From NCBI GenBank assembly GCA_035287045.1, contig DATECF010000171.1, positions 1 to 18,157 of the forward strand: DNA of 18,157 nucleotides, written 5' to 3'. Positions 1-8,995 of the stretch are shown here, piece by piece (the stretch's first letter is position 1; each line of letters begins with the position of its first letter). The notes beneath the pieces were generated by a model. It was given only the letters and a program-made list of their open reading frames with translations, was not told the origin of the DNA and did no database searches. A program made the position numbers and the translations under genes. This DNA comes from JACPAP01 sp035287045 (lineage in GTDB: Bacteria > Gemmatimonadota > Gemmatimonadetes > Gemmatimonadales > GWC2-71-9).

Positions 1-412
1 GCGGTAGCCCAGGTAGCGGCCCCCACACTCGGATTTCGTCCAACTCCTCGACTTGTTCAGCCGTCCACACACGCACGCTGAGTGACGCAGTGGGATACTG
101 CAGAAGAAACAGCGTGTCGATCCCCTTGATGAGCCTCGTCGCAACCCGAGTGGGCGTTCCCAGGCGGGAGACTACCGTGGCGCGTTCGTCCCCGAACGAG
201 CGGCCGTAGTCATCAAGGAGCTGCAAGATCGAGTCTCGGGGGAGGGGCTTCGGTGCGTTGGGCGTAGCAAGTACCCTGACGGTTGTGTCGGTGGTGCGCG
301 ACGCTTGGGATGGGGATCCCTCTCGCCGCGGCGTCGGGGAGCAAGCACCGAACGCCAGCGCGGCGGCAAGGACCAGGGTTCCCTCAGCGAGCGGTGCCAA
401 CGACAACCTCAT
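1..412 (-). CDS. Exported lipoprotein, C-terminus beyond window edge (partial)
   Basis: The frame starts at ATG 412 and stays open to base 1, giving at least 137 residues. The ATG overlaps the TGA of the upstream gene (409-411) as ATGA, which indicates translational coupling and supports the start. The N-terminus has a hydrophobic stretch ending in FGAC with Cys24, so it is probably a lipoprotein. A low-complexity linker follows. The rest contains an LGTP turn and an IDTLF-LQYP strand pattern, loosely like small BamE/SmpA-fold lipoproteins, and resembles by eye the partial gene at the right edge of the window (LGNP and VDT). Lying second after the rhs toxin gene, it could be an accessory immunity protein. 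The exact function is not recognised. Confidence 0.7.
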   Translation of the reverse strand, partial: MRLSLAPLAEGTLVLAAALAFGACSPTPRREGSPSQASRTTDTTVRVLATPNAPKPLPRDSILQLLDDYGRSFGDERATVVSRLGTPTRVATRLIKGIDTLFLLQYPTASLSVRVWTAEQVEELDEIRVWGPLPGLP

Positions 413-1263
413 GGCCCAATGGGACATGCCTCGTACGTCGTCGTTGCCACCTCCCCCCACGTGGCCCGCCTCTCCAGTAGCTCACCGGCGAGCTGCAGAG
501 CCGGTGCTGCCAGCACGAGCCTGTCGACTTCGACGTCGGCGCTGAACTGAACGTCGCGTTCGTTCCGCACAATGCTGAACGTCAGGTTGCTCCCGCGGAC
601 CTCGCCCTTAATGGCGTACGGCATGCCCGCCGTGCCTTCATAGAAAGCCAAGGTCCCGATCACCCCATCCGGCCCTGCCAACAGCAGCAACTCCACCCCG
701 CCAAGGTCTCCTTCCTCGGTTTGCGCAACGTTGCCGTAGTACCCGTCAAGGTCCTGGCCCACCCAACCCTCATCGCGCGTCCACGAGTGCACTCGAGTCA
801 ACACTAGTTCCGACGTATCAGCCACGTCACGCCGATCGCCTGGAATGGAATGAACGCGTCCCCTGAACCCATCTTCGGTAGAGGTGCCAGTGAAACCGTA
901 TCGCACTCCCCGGTACCCGGCGCCGGTGGCGAACCGCAGCTCCCGGCGCGCATCGCCGGAGAGCTCACAGACTTCCAACGAGCGTGGCGGCACGTAGACG
1001 CTCGCCCATGCCGCGGTCGAGTCAACAAAGAGCCACCAGCCCCGGAAGCCTCTCCGGCCGGTTGACGTCCCAAAGTAGATCCCACTCCTGAGCGGCCATT
1101 CAGGACGCGCGGCTTGGACCTGGGCAGCGCCGCGATCTCCACCCGAAGCCTGGGCGTCGGCCGAGACTTTGGTGCGATCCCCGCTGGTTCCGCAGGCGAC
1201 GGTCACAGCGAAGGCAACCCACCGGAGAAACCATTGCCAGGTGACATCATGCACGCCCACCAT
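409..1263 (-). CDS. Secreted or lipoprotein beta-rich protein, candidate immunity to the Rhs M15 tip
   Basis: The protein has 284 residues. ATG 1263 is chosen over a TTG at 1290 because the run AAGGGGGG lies 5 bases upstream and overlaps the rhs stop codon. The N-terminus has a hydrophobic stretch ending in TVAC (Cys24), a near-consensus lipobox; simple Sec export is also possible. The mature part is rich in aromatic and glycine residues. It has two similar stretches of the type GF-G-V (around residues 140-150 and 215-235), suggesting a beta sandwich or barrel. It begins 11 bases after the rhs stop, the usual place for the immunity gene of a polymorphic toxin. Periplasmic location fits a toxin that cuts peptidoglycan peptides. 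The family is not recognised and the immunity role is inferred from position and export signal. Confidence 0.75.
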   Translation of the reverse strand: MVGVHDVTWQWFLRWVAFAVTVACGTSGDRTKVSADAQASGGDRGAAQVQAARPEWPLRSGIYFGTSTGRRGFRGWWLFVDSTAAWASVYVPPRSLEVCELSGDARRELRFATGAGYRGVRYGFTGTSTEDGFRGRVHSIPGDRRDVADTSELVLTRVHSWTRDEGWVGQDLDGYYGNVAQTEEGDLGGVELLLLAGPDGVIGTLAFYEGTAGMPYAIKGEVRGSNLTFSIVRNERDVQFSADVEVDRLVLAAPALQLAGELLERRATWGEVATTTYEACPIGP

Positions 1264-1268
1264 CGTGT

Positions 1269-1276
1269 CCCCCCTT
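1269..1276 (-). promoter_or_regulatory. Shine-Dalgarno deciding the start at 1263
   Basis: On the minus strand AAGGGGGG lies 5 bases before ATG 1263 and overlaps the TAA of rhs (1275-1277). This ties initiation of the downstream gene to termination of the toxin gene. Confidence 0.5.
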
Positions 1277-1742
1277 AATAGGATTTCCAAGGGATTTCCG
1301 TGATGCAGAACGGAAGAGCGCCTACGCCACCGGCCTTCTCGACCACCGCCTGGTTATGCAGAATCGCCGCGGTCTTCGACGGGTACGGTCCGTACGTACC
1401 TGCAAAGAAATGCCATGGCTCTCCGCGGATCCCAGTGTTCGTAAACCCGTGCGTCGCCGCTGCACGAAGAAGTGCCTTCTGCTCGCCGCAGGAAACTGAT
1501 TTGAAATCCAAATCAAGCGCAAATCCGGCCTCGTGCGAACTCGTCCCTGGAGTTGCCACGATCGGAGTCCCCGGAGGTGGTTTCTGACTCAATCTCGTTT
1601 GCTGCTGAGTGGTCCGGAAGCTCTCGTTGATGCCCCCACCCCATCCTAGCGCCACGGCATCGTTCAAGAAGTCTCGGGTCCGGATCGCGATCGACTGGTC
1701 CACGATGACATCCCCGGCAGCCGTTCCAAGCCAGCACGGGTC
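1275..1742 (-). other. M15/VanY-like peptidase toxin tip of the large Rhs protein
   Basis: This is the region after the DPLGL boundary motif, about 155 residues. It has SFRT-QQ, then SxHxxGxAxD (His2399, Asp2406) and ExWH (Glu2437, His2440), which together define the LAS metallopeptidase active site. D,D-carboxypeptidase or D,D-dipeptidase activity on peptidoglycan stems is the family expectation; which bond is cut cannot be read from the sequence. Similarity to the truncated rhs copy stops at this boundary, as expected for an exchangeable tip. Confidence 0.85.
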
Positions 1743-4700
1743 GAGACCGAGGGGATCGGTCACCCGTACCGGATCGTTGGCCACATAGCTGTACGGGTTG
1801 GTCTGAACCACACCGAGACCCGGGGACGCTCTATTGACCCATCTTCCGGGCAGGGCGTCATAGTCCCTTGCCCCGAAGCGCACCAAGCCCGTCGCCTCAT
1901 CCACCGGCCCGCCGGCATAGCCAAACGGCTGGAATCCGGGATTCGTGTTCAGGAGCTCCCGCCCAAACTCGTCGTAGGCGATCCGCTGCACGATCGTGCC
2001 GTCGGCCGCATTCAGCACCAAGCGCACACTCCCCAATTGATCCGTCACCAATTGATACAGCATCGTGCCCACGATCATGTAGTCCGGTACGTTCGCTCTC
2101 GTCCCGTACACGAACCGGCTCACGACATTCCCGCTGCCATCCAGCTCCGCGACCGGGTTTATCTGATCCTGATACAAGAAGCCTTGGACGAGGACACCGC
2201 TCACCTTCTTCCCCACCCGGCGGTTGAACCCGTCCACCACGTACTCGATGTCCGTCCCGTCGGGGAGGTTCACTTCCAACAGATTCCCGAGCGCGTCGTA
2301 CCGGTAGAACGTCGTATCCCCCCCCTCGGCCTTGAACCGCCGCTCCCCCGCCCTAGTGTAGCCGTACGTGGCACCAGCATACGAGAGCAGCCGGTCCTGC
2401 GCGTCGTACGTCCCCGTCTCCACACCGCTCGGCCGCGTCACGCTCAGCCGGTTTCCGTTGTCGTCGTACTCGTAGCTCCCCGTCACCACGCCGTTCGTCT
2501 GGACCTCGATGAGCCGCCCGGCGTCGTCGTAGTCGTAGGCGAACACCGAGGTGTCTCCTTCCGCCACCTCCACCAGCCCCGTGATCCGCCCCAGCGCATC
2601 CCGCGTGTATTCTGCCCGGTACAGCTCTGTGCTGCCCGCCCGCGCCGTCCGCTCCGCCCACTGCCCGAACTGGTCGTAACTCTCCCCGGTGGTCACTACC
2701 CCTAGGAACGTGGAGTTAACCCGCCCGTTCAAAGCATCCCGCTGAATGGCCAGGTCCCCTGCCTGGGTGAGCAACCCGTCGCCGTCGTATCCGAACGTGG
2801 CCAGGGGGCTTCCGTTGACCGCCAGCTCGCTCACCCGGAAATCATTATCATACACGGCGGTCATATCACCGGAGATCGCGCCGCTCCAGGTGACCGCGGT
2901 CAAGAGCGAGCCATCATAGCTGAATGCCAACGTCTCGGCCGGCGCCACCACCGTCGCCAGGTTCCCGACTCCCGTGTAGGTGTACCCAAGCGACCCGTCT
3001 CGGTGAATCGCCGCCTGCGGCCGACCCGCTGAGTCGTAGGTAAACCGCACCGTGTCCCCGTCCGGCCTCAAGATACGGGTGAGCTGGCGGTCGAGGTTGT
3101 ATTCGTAGCCTGTCGGCGTTGTGCCTTCCGCCACGGCTGGCGGGTTGTAACTCGCCGTGAGATCCACCGGCGTGTACGTGAACCCATGCCCCGGCCGGCC
3201 CTGCGGCGTTACCTGGGTAGGATTCCCGTTCGCGTCGTAGCCGTAGCCTACCACCCGGCCGTCCGGCAGCCGTTGGCTCACCACGCGACCCGCTGAATCG
3301 TAGGCGAAGGTCGTGGCCCGCAGCAACGGGTCAATGACGCTGTCCAGCCGGCCCCGGAGGTCGTAGGTGTACCGCCAGGTCCGGGGCCCTTGCACCGTCT
3401 GGGCCAGCCGGCCCTGGGCATCGTAGGTGTACTTGACCGTGTCCACGCCCGGGACCACCTCGGCGATCACCCGCCCCAGGCTGTCCACCAGCCCGCTCGA
3501 GGGCCGGCCTTCCGGCGTCGTGCCCGTGAAGGTCCGCGTCGCAACATCGAACTGCTTAACGAACGTCCGGCCATTCACCGTGAGGGTGTCCACTTGGCTG
3601 ACCAGCGTGAGCGGGTTGTTCGGGTCCGCCAACTGCACGGCCCGTGCCGCCTTCACCGCCGAGACCAGGCCGAACGGGGTGCGCACCTCCATGCTGTCCA
3701 GTGTGGCACTCGCCGGAAAGCGGGGGTCGCGGCCCTGGATCACCGTGGTCACCGTCCCGTCCGGGCTGGTCGTCGTCACTGTGGCCTTTCCTCCAGCAGC
3801 ATCTGGCTCCCTTAGGCTCATGATGTCCAAGCCCGCCGGCGAGGTGGTCACCCGCTGCTGGGCCCCCGCCTCCAGCGGTGTGACCCTGTAGGTGGTGGTC
3901 CGCCCCTCCCCCGTCGTCATCTCGACGGTCACCGTGTCCGCCACCTCGTTGCGCGCCACCGCCACCGACCCGCCCGCCGGATCGTCCTCCCGGATGAAGA
4001 AGCCCGCCGCATCATAGCTGAACGCCGTGGTGTCGCTCCGCGGCGAGGCCATGGCTACGAGCAGGCCGTTGAAATCATGTGTGAGCGCCACCGTCTCGCC
4101 CGCGGGGTTCGTGATGCTTGCCAGCCAGCCATTCGCGTCCACGGCTACCGCCGTCCGCTGGCGAAAGGGCGCCACGATGGCGGTGGCGTTCCCCGCCCCG
4201 TCTCGCTCGATCGTGGTCACGTTGCTATCCGCGTCCGCGATCGTGACTAGCCGACCCGCGGGGTTGTAGCCGAACCGGAACCGCAGCGCGCCCGTCAGCG
4301 CGTCCCGGGTCTCCAAGTGCCGGCCCACGGGATCGAACAGGTAGACTTCGCTCCCGTCCTCTGCGGCAATGGTCAGGGTGGTCGCCGCATAGCCCGGCAA
4401 CACCGGCCCCAGCTGCCGCACTTGATGCGCTGCCGGATCCACCACCAGCAGGGTCCCGTCCGGCGCCAGCGCTACCGCCCGCAAGCACCCCGGGAGGTCT
4501 GCCGCGAGGAAGACGATGATGCCTCCACCGGCGCACGGACCAGTCCCAAACGTGGCAATGGTCCCCCCGGGCTCGATCACCCGCACCCGCTCGTTATTGT
4601 CCGCCAGGAAGACCTCCCCGGTTCGCTGCACCGCTACTGAGGTAGCACACAGCCCCGCCGCCCGCGCCAGCCCACCATCTCCGGGCTGCGACACACACTC

Positions 4701-7700
4701 CGCCCCCGGGTCCCCCGCCACGATGGTGGCACGGCCATCCGGCGCCACCCGCCACAACCGCAAGCCCTCCAGCACGTACAGCCCGTTGTCCGGCCCCCAG
4801 ACCAGGTCTTGGATCTGGCCCAGGCACACCTCCCCTGCCGGCAGCGAATCGCTAGTGCACGCCGGGCCATCGTCCGCACCCATCACCGTGGCGATCCGGC
4901 CATCCGGGCTCACCTTGCGCACCCGCACCGGGAAGTCCCCGTCGTCGCCGATATACACGCTGCCATCGGGGGCTGCGGTCACCGATCCGGGGACTGCCAG
5001 CTGCGCGGCCACCGCCGGCCCGCCGTCGCCTCCCGAGCCAAACGTGCCGTCGCCAGCGAACGTGCCGACGATCCCATCCAGCCCCACCCGTCGGATCCGG
5101 CTGTTGCCCGCATCAGCGATGTAGAGGCTCCCGTCCACGCCCACCGCGACATCGAGCGGCGTGTTGAGCTGGGCTGCGGTCGCCAGGCCGCCGTCCCCGC
5201 TGAAGCCTGCGGTCCCCGTGCCAGCCACGGTGGTGATGATCCCGTCCGGCGCCACCCGGCGGATGACGTGCGCGTCCCGATCCACGACGTACACGCTCCC
5301 GTCGGGCCCGACCGCCACCTCCTCGGGTGTGATCAGGCTCGCCGCGGTTGCGGGGCCGCCATCGCCGGCGTAGGTCGAGTCCCCATTCCCCGCCACCACG
5401 CGGGAGGAGCGGATGTCGCGTGCCGCCCGCCGCTCCCCCGTGCCCAGGTAGAGGCTGCGCCCCACCGGGTCGTAGGCGTGATGCACGTCCAGCGACCAGC
5501 CGCCCAGGCCCTGCCCTGCGAGGTTGATTGGCCCAAGCCGCGCGCTTCGTGTGACCGTTCCTGTCGTGACCTCGCGCCGGACGCTGGCGGTGTCCGTCGG
5601 CAGGACGCAGACCTCGTAGGGGTCCGTTTCCCCCACGATCCCCGGGAAGGGCCAGCAGTACATGCCAAACGCCCGGCCGTCCCCCGCCGGAAACACGTAG
5701 AGTTCCGGGGCGACGTACGCGACGTTCACCGTCGCCGGTTGCTCGCCGAACACCTGACGTCCATATGCATCCCGGCCATCCCAGCGATACACCAGCCGTT
5801 GATTGGGGTCCGGGGGCAACACGATCATGCTATCCCGGCCAGCCACGCTTACCCGCACGTCCACCCGGCGGATCCACGGCGGCAGAGTCGTGCCGGTGAC
5901 CGGCACCGTGATGGTGGCGCCGGCCGTGAACCCCGGCGTGCGATCGCTCCGGTAGGTCAGCCGGAACGGTGTCCCGACCACGGCCACGCGCTCGCCCAGC
6001 ACCTGGTTTTGACATTCGATGACCGACAGGCTTACCTGGCACGGTTCGTCTATGTGCTCGCCTACCTTCTTGATCCCCTGGCCGCCTTCCTCCCCGGCTC
6101 CAGGGGGCGAAGCGGCGGCCAGGTTGACGTCTATCGGTGAGAAGTGCGACACCGGCACCCGCCACAACTGCTGCCCCGCCCCGTACAGCCCGGCCAGCGT
6201 CTGTCGCTCGGCGGTGGTGATGCCCAGCGCGGCCAGTTGGGTCGAATCGTCCGCCAGTTGGTCCCCGTCGGTATCGAGCGTCGCGATGCCGCCCGTGACC
6301 TCCAGCACCTCGATCACCCGGCCATTGTCCTCCGGCACCCACACCCCACGCCCCCGGTCATAGCTCCCCACCGGTGCCGCCATCCCCACCGGGAAGCCCA
6401 GGAAGTTCTCCACGTAGGTCACCACCGGCTGGCTGAAGTCCACTCGCACAGCCCCCGCCGCCAGCGCTTCGTCCGCGGAAAGCTCCACCGCGTAGGTGTA
6501 CCCACTCGTGGGCGGCAAGATGGCCGGCATCGCCTGCGGCCCGTTGGGCCCCACGGTGTACTCCGTGGCCCGGACACTCAACGACGCCAGCGACGCCACC
6601 GAATCGTTTGGGAACACCATCTGGGCCTGGGTCCCCTGGAAGAACAGCAGCGTGGCCTGGCGCACGCCGTCGGTATCGCTCACCACGCTCCCGCGAGCTA
6701 CCTGCACCGAATCGCTGAAGTCGATTTGGGTGACCACGGGGTCCAGCTGCACCAGGACCACGTCGTCCACGATCACGTAGTCTTGCCAGGGCGCATCCAC
6801 CTGGCGCTGCGCCGGTAGCCAGCCGCTCTTCTGGTAGTCCAGCGTCAACACCCCGCCGCCGTTGACGGCCAGGTCAAACCGGCCATCCACCCGGCTCAGC
6901 GTCCCGCCCAACTCAGGGTGATTCAGCACGCTGATGCTCACGCCCGAGAGCGGCGCGTCGCTCCGGTCCAGCACTCGGCCCCGAATCACCGATACCCGCA
7001 CAGGGTTGATGGTCCCCGGCGCCACACCGGTCTGGATGGGATTGGCGCCGGTGTAGAGGAACTCAGTGGCCGCAAAGAGCGTGGTGGCCACCGTGGGATC
7101 CACTGGCGGTGCCACCGTGGAAGGATCCGGCGGCAACACCTGACCCTCGAGCCGCGTCACGCTGCGCTCCACCGAGTCCGCGTTGCCCGCGGCATCGGTG
7201 GCGATTACGGTCACCAGGTTAGGCCCCAGGGCTACCGCGACGGCGCCGCTAAACGTGCTGTCCGGCGCCACCGGAAGCGGCTGGCCGTTGGCCGTGACCG
7301 TCACCGCGGTCAAGTCCTCCACCGTGCCGCTCACGGTGACGCTGTCCGCGGTCGTGGTCACCCCCTCCTCGGGCTCCGCCACCACCAGCACCGGCGCCTG
7401 GGTGTCCCGGGTCACGATCCGCACCACGCTGGCGCCGTTCCCCGCCGCGTCGGTGGCGGTGAAGGTGAGGACGTTGGCTCCTTCGCTCAGACTCACCACC
7501 CCGCTCCACCCGCCCAGCGTATCCACCACCAGGGGGAAGCCGTTCACGTTCACCGTGGTGGGCGTCAGGTCGGTCACCGTCCCGATCGCGACGATCGAGG
7601 TCTGGCTGGTGACGAGCCCGTCTTGGGGCGCGGACACGGTGAGCAGCGGCGCCGACAGGTCGCGCACGATGGTCCGGGTGGCGCGGCCGGTGCGGCCCTG

Positions 7701-8729
7701 CGCGTCGGTCGCTACCACTTCGATGGGGTTTGGCCCCTCCCCTCCCAGCGCCACGGTCGCCTCGAAGCTGTTGCCCGCGCCTACCGTGGCGGGCTGCCCG
7801 TTCACCGTCACCGTGACCGCCGAGGTCGCGTCCACGGTCCCGGTCACGGTGACCTGGGCATCCGCGGTGGCTGCCCCCGGCGCCGGCGTGGTCACGTGCA
7901 CCACCGGCGGCAGGCCGCCGGCCGCGCTGATCTCGATGGTGAGGAAGGCCCCAGGCGTGCTCGCCAGGCGCACCGACAGCTCGTTGTTCGCCACCAGGCT
8001 CACCTGGCGCCGGATCTCGGCTACGGTTTGGCCGAACTCGTTGGGGCCGGCCAGCTCCTGGCCGTTGAGCCTGATCCACGCGGCCGAGATCCGGTGGGTC
8101 CCGTCCGGATTGCCGTTCACGATGACCAGCGACTCCGGCGGCGCGGCGCCCGCCGGCAGCGAGAAATGCTCGATCACCGTCCGCGGCGGGCCGGATTGCC
8201 GCACGAACTGGGTGGGGCCGTAGACCGTAACCCGGGGCGTTACCTCCGCCAGCGCGGTTACCGTGACGCCCGCTCCCGCCTGGCCGGCCGGGGTCACTTC
8301 GAGCGTGTTGTCCGTCAGGAACGTGACCGGCACCTCGAGCGCCGCCACGGTCTGGTCAAACGCACCCGTGATCAGCTCGGAGCCGTTGAGTCTCAGGGAG
8401 AGGGTGGCCACCCGGCCCGAGCCGCCCGGTTCCCCGTTCACAATGCGCAGCGCCTGGTAGCCGCCCATGGGCACGCTCGCCGTGAAGGTCTCGACGAAGG
8501 TTTGCGGGTCGCCGGTGGGGGTGGCGAACGTCACCGGACCGTACAGCACCGCCGTGTCGGCGGGAGGCTGCGCGGCGGTGGGACCGGCCTCGCCCGGGTC
8601 GCGGCCTACGCCGATCCAGAGGGCGGCCAGCCCGGGGACCACCAGGCCGGCTAGGCCAATCCGGCGCGGGGTGCGGAACGTCGTGAAGCGAGCGGCGACG
8701 AACGTGTGGAGGCGAGACAGGGAGAACAT
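1275..8729 (-). CDS. rhs: Giant Rhs/YD-repeat protein with teneurin-like architecture and C-terminal M15 (VanY-like) peptidase tip
   Basis: The protein has 2484 residues. GGGAG lies 6 bases before the ATG. In order it shows: a hydrophobic segment (about 24-41), probably a signal or anchor; two related 100-residue beta domains (about 60-275) sharing the pattern YGP-F ... IVNG-P-G ... LNG-E; three Ig-like repeats with VTVNGQP and ATDAAGN signatures (about 280-526); a carboxypeptidase-regulatory-like domain (about 580-645); NHL-type repeats with GDGG-A and V-PDGS-Y-D (about 1113-1440); and YD repeats (about 1460-2320). The core ends in P-V-R-V-T-D-P-L-G-L (2320-2329), matching the PxxxxDPxG motif where Rhs shells cut off their toxin. 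The tip (2330-2484) has SSHEAGFALDLD (His2399, Asp2406) and EPWHFF (Glu2437, His2440), the zinc and catalytic residues of M15/LAS peptidases acting on cell-wall peptides. No VgrG or PAAR gene is seen nearby. Confidence 0.93.
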   Translation of the reverse strand: MFSLSRLHTFVAARFTTFRTPRRIGLAGLVVPGLAALWIGVGRDPGEAGPTAAQPPADTAVLYGPVTFATPTGDPQTFVETFTASVPMGGYQALRIVNGEPGGSGRVATLSLRLNGSELITGAFDQTVAALEVPVTFLTDNTLEVTPAGQAGAGVTVTALAEVTPRVTVYGPTQFVRQSGPPRTVIEHFSLPAGAAPPESLVIVNGNPDGTHRISAAWIRLNGQELAGPNEFGQTVAEIRRQVSLVANNELSVRLASTPGAFLTIEISAAGGLPPVVHVTTPAPGAATADAQVTVTGTVDATSAVTVTVNGQPATVGAGNSFEATVALGGEGPNPIEVVATDAQGRTGRATRTIVRDLSAPLLTVSAPQDGLVTSQTSIVAIGTVTDLTPTTVNVNGFPLVVDTLGGWSGVVSLSEGANVLTFTATDAAGNGASVVRIVTRDTQAPVLVVAEPEEGVTTTADSVTVSGTVEDLTAVTVTANGQPLPVAPDSTFSGAVAVALGPNLVTVIATDAAGNADSVERSVTRLEGQVLPPDPSTVAPPVDPTVATTLFAATEFLYTGANPIQTGVAPGTINPVRVSVIRGRVLDRSDAPLSGVSISVLNHPELGGTLSRVDGRFDLAVNGGGVLTLDYQKSGWLPAQRQVDAPWQDYVIVDDVVLVQLDPVVTQIDFSDSVQVARGSVVSDTDGVRQATLLFFQGTQAQMVFPNDSVASLASLSVRATEYTVGPNGPQAMPAILPPTSGYTYAVELSADEALAAGAVRVDFSQPVVTYVENFLGFPVGMAAPVGSYDRGRGVWVPEDNGRVIEVLEVTGGIATLDTDGDQLADDSTQLAALGITTAERQTLAGLYGAGQQLWRVPVSHFSPIDVNLAAASPPGAGEEGGQGIKKVGEHIDEPCQVSLSVIECQNQVLGERVAVVGTPFRLTYRSDRTPGFTAGATITVPVTGTTLPPWIRRVDVRVSVAGRDSMIVLPPDPNQRLVYRWDGRDAYGRQVFGEQPATVNVAYVAPELYVFPAGDGRAFGMYCWPFPGIVGETDPYEVCVLPTDTASVRREVTTGTVTRSARLGPINLAGQGLGGWSLDVHHAYDPVGRSLYLGTGERRAARDIRSSRVVAGNGDSTYAGDGGPATAASLITPEEVAVGPDGSVYVVDRDAHVIRRVAPDGIITTVAGTGTAGFSGDGGLATAAQLNTPLDVAVGVDGSLYIADAGNSRIRRVGLDGIVGTFAGDGTFGSGGDGGPAVAAQLAVPGSVTAAPDGSVYIGDDGDFPVRVRKVSPDGRIATVMGADDGPACTSDSLPAGEVCLGQIQDLVWGPDNGLYVLEGLRLWRVAPDGRATIVAGDPGAECVSQPGDGGLARAAGLCATSVAVQRTGEVFLADNNERVRVIEPGGTIATFGTGPCAGGGIIVFLAADLPGCLRAVALAPDGTLLVVDPAAHQVRQLGPVLPGYAATTLTIAAEDGSEVYLFDPVGRHLETRDALTGALRFRFGYNPAGRLVTIADADSNVTTIERDGAGNATAIVAPFRQRTAVAVDANGWLASITNPAGETVALTHDFNGLLVAMASPRSDTTAFSYDAAGFFIREDDPAGGSVAVARNEVADTVTVEMTTGEGRTTTYRVTPLEAGAQQRVTTSPAGLDIMSLREPDAAGGKATVTTTSPDGTVTTVIQGRDPRFPASATLDSMEVRTPFGLVSAVKAARAVQLADPNNPLTLVSQVDTLTVNGRTFVKQFDVATRTFTGTTPEGRPSSGLVDSLGRVIAEVVPGVDTVKYTYDAQGRLAQTVQGPRTWRYTYDLRGRLDSVIDPLLRATTFAYDSAGRVVSQRLPDGRVVGYGYDANGNPTQVTPQGRPGHGFTYTPVDLTASYNPPAVAEGTTPTGYEYNLDRQLTRILRPDGDTVRFTYDSAGRPQAAIHRDGSLGYTYTGVGNLATVVAPAETLAFSYDGSLLTAVTWSGAISGDMTAVYDNDFRVSELAVNGSPLATFGYDGDGLLTQAGDLAIQRDALNGRVNSTFLGVVTTGESYDQFGQWAERTARAGSTELYRAEYTRDALGRITGLVEVAEGDTSVFAYDYDDAGRLIEVQTNGVVTGSYEYDDNGNRLSVTRPSGVETGTYDAQDRLLSYAGATYGYTRAGERRFKAEGGDTTFYRYDALGNLLEVNLPDGTDIEYVVDGFNRRVGKKVSGVLVQGFLYQDQINPVAELDGSGNVVSRFVYGTRANVPDYMIVGTMLYQLVTDQLGSVRLVLNAADGTIVQRIAYDEFGRELLNTNPGFQPFGYAGGPVDEATGLVRFGARDYDALPGRWVNRASPGLGVVQTNPYSYVANDPVRVTDPLGLDPCWLGTAAGDVIVDQSIAIRTRDFLNDAVALGWGGGINESFRTTQQQTRLSQKPPPGTPIVATPGTSSHEAGFALDLDFKSVSCGEQKALLRAAATHGFTNTGIRGEPWHFFAGTYGPYPSKTAAILHNQAVVEKAGGVGALPFCITEIPWKSY
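1743..3045 (-). repeat. Rhs core direct repeat, copy in intact rhs
   Basis: This segment encodes the last 430 or so residues of the YD shell and is closely matched, in the same orientation, by about 14030-15325. The match extends at nucleotide level by eye, with mostly synonymous differences. It ends sharply at the toxin boundary. Confidence 0.8.
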
Positions 8730-8809
8730 AGGCGGCTCCCGGCGGTGTGGCGTCCCGAGCTACGGACGGAGCGTGGCCAACATGCCATAGGCCTTCGGGC
8801 CGCGTTAGT

Positions 8810-8876
8810 GCGTTATTGGGACATCCATAGGGCGTTTTGGGGACATCCGTAGGGCGTTTTGCGGACATGCTTGTCC
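8810..8876. repeat. Tandem 22-bp repeats upstream of rhs
   Basis: On the plus strand GCGTTTTGGGGACATCCGTA is followed by GG. Units lie at 8810-8831 (two changes in the TTTTGG part, one in the ATCCGT part), 8832-8853, and a diverged third at 8854-8876 containing GCGTTTTG and GGACAT. A further GCGTTTTG lies at about 8880-8887. The repeats lie 80-150 bases before the rhs start. They could be operators for a regulator or a short structural array. The 266 bases between hepT and rhs hold no gene that I can support. Confidence 0.65.
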
Positions 8877-8995
8877 GCAGCGTTTTGCACATCAACGCTG
8901 CCGCACCACGGTCAACAGGGAGGCAACAGGCTGAGAACCAACAGGTTACGAAGCGACGATGTCGGCCTGACCGGCGGCCAGCCGCCTTGAGGGGA

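Noticed and set aside
1264..1290. TTG start at 1290 for the gene after rhs
   Set aside because: It would precede the strong ribosome binding site at 1269-1276 and put charged residues before the signal peptide; ATG 1263 fits better.
2353..2661. Short minus-strand frames inside the YD core of both rhs copies (also 14751-14948)
   Set aside because: They are shifted frames of the repeated core, alike only because the core is duplicated.
6918..8654. Long plus-strand open frames opposite the large rhs gene (also 4809-6140, 7183-8223 and others)
   Set aside because: They are antisense frames of a GC-rich gene, rich in Arg/His/Gly/Pro, without domains or ribosome binding sites. The minus-strand frame has clear domain structure throughout.
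1275..8729. T6SS-delivered Rhs effector
   Set aside because: No PAAR-like N-terminus, VgrG, Hcp or EagR-type chaperone gene is visible; the N-terminus is a signal/TM segment. This cannot exclude T6SS genes elsewhere.
8810..8887. CRISPR-like array
   Set aside because: The units are directly adjacent with no spacers and only two are nearly identical.
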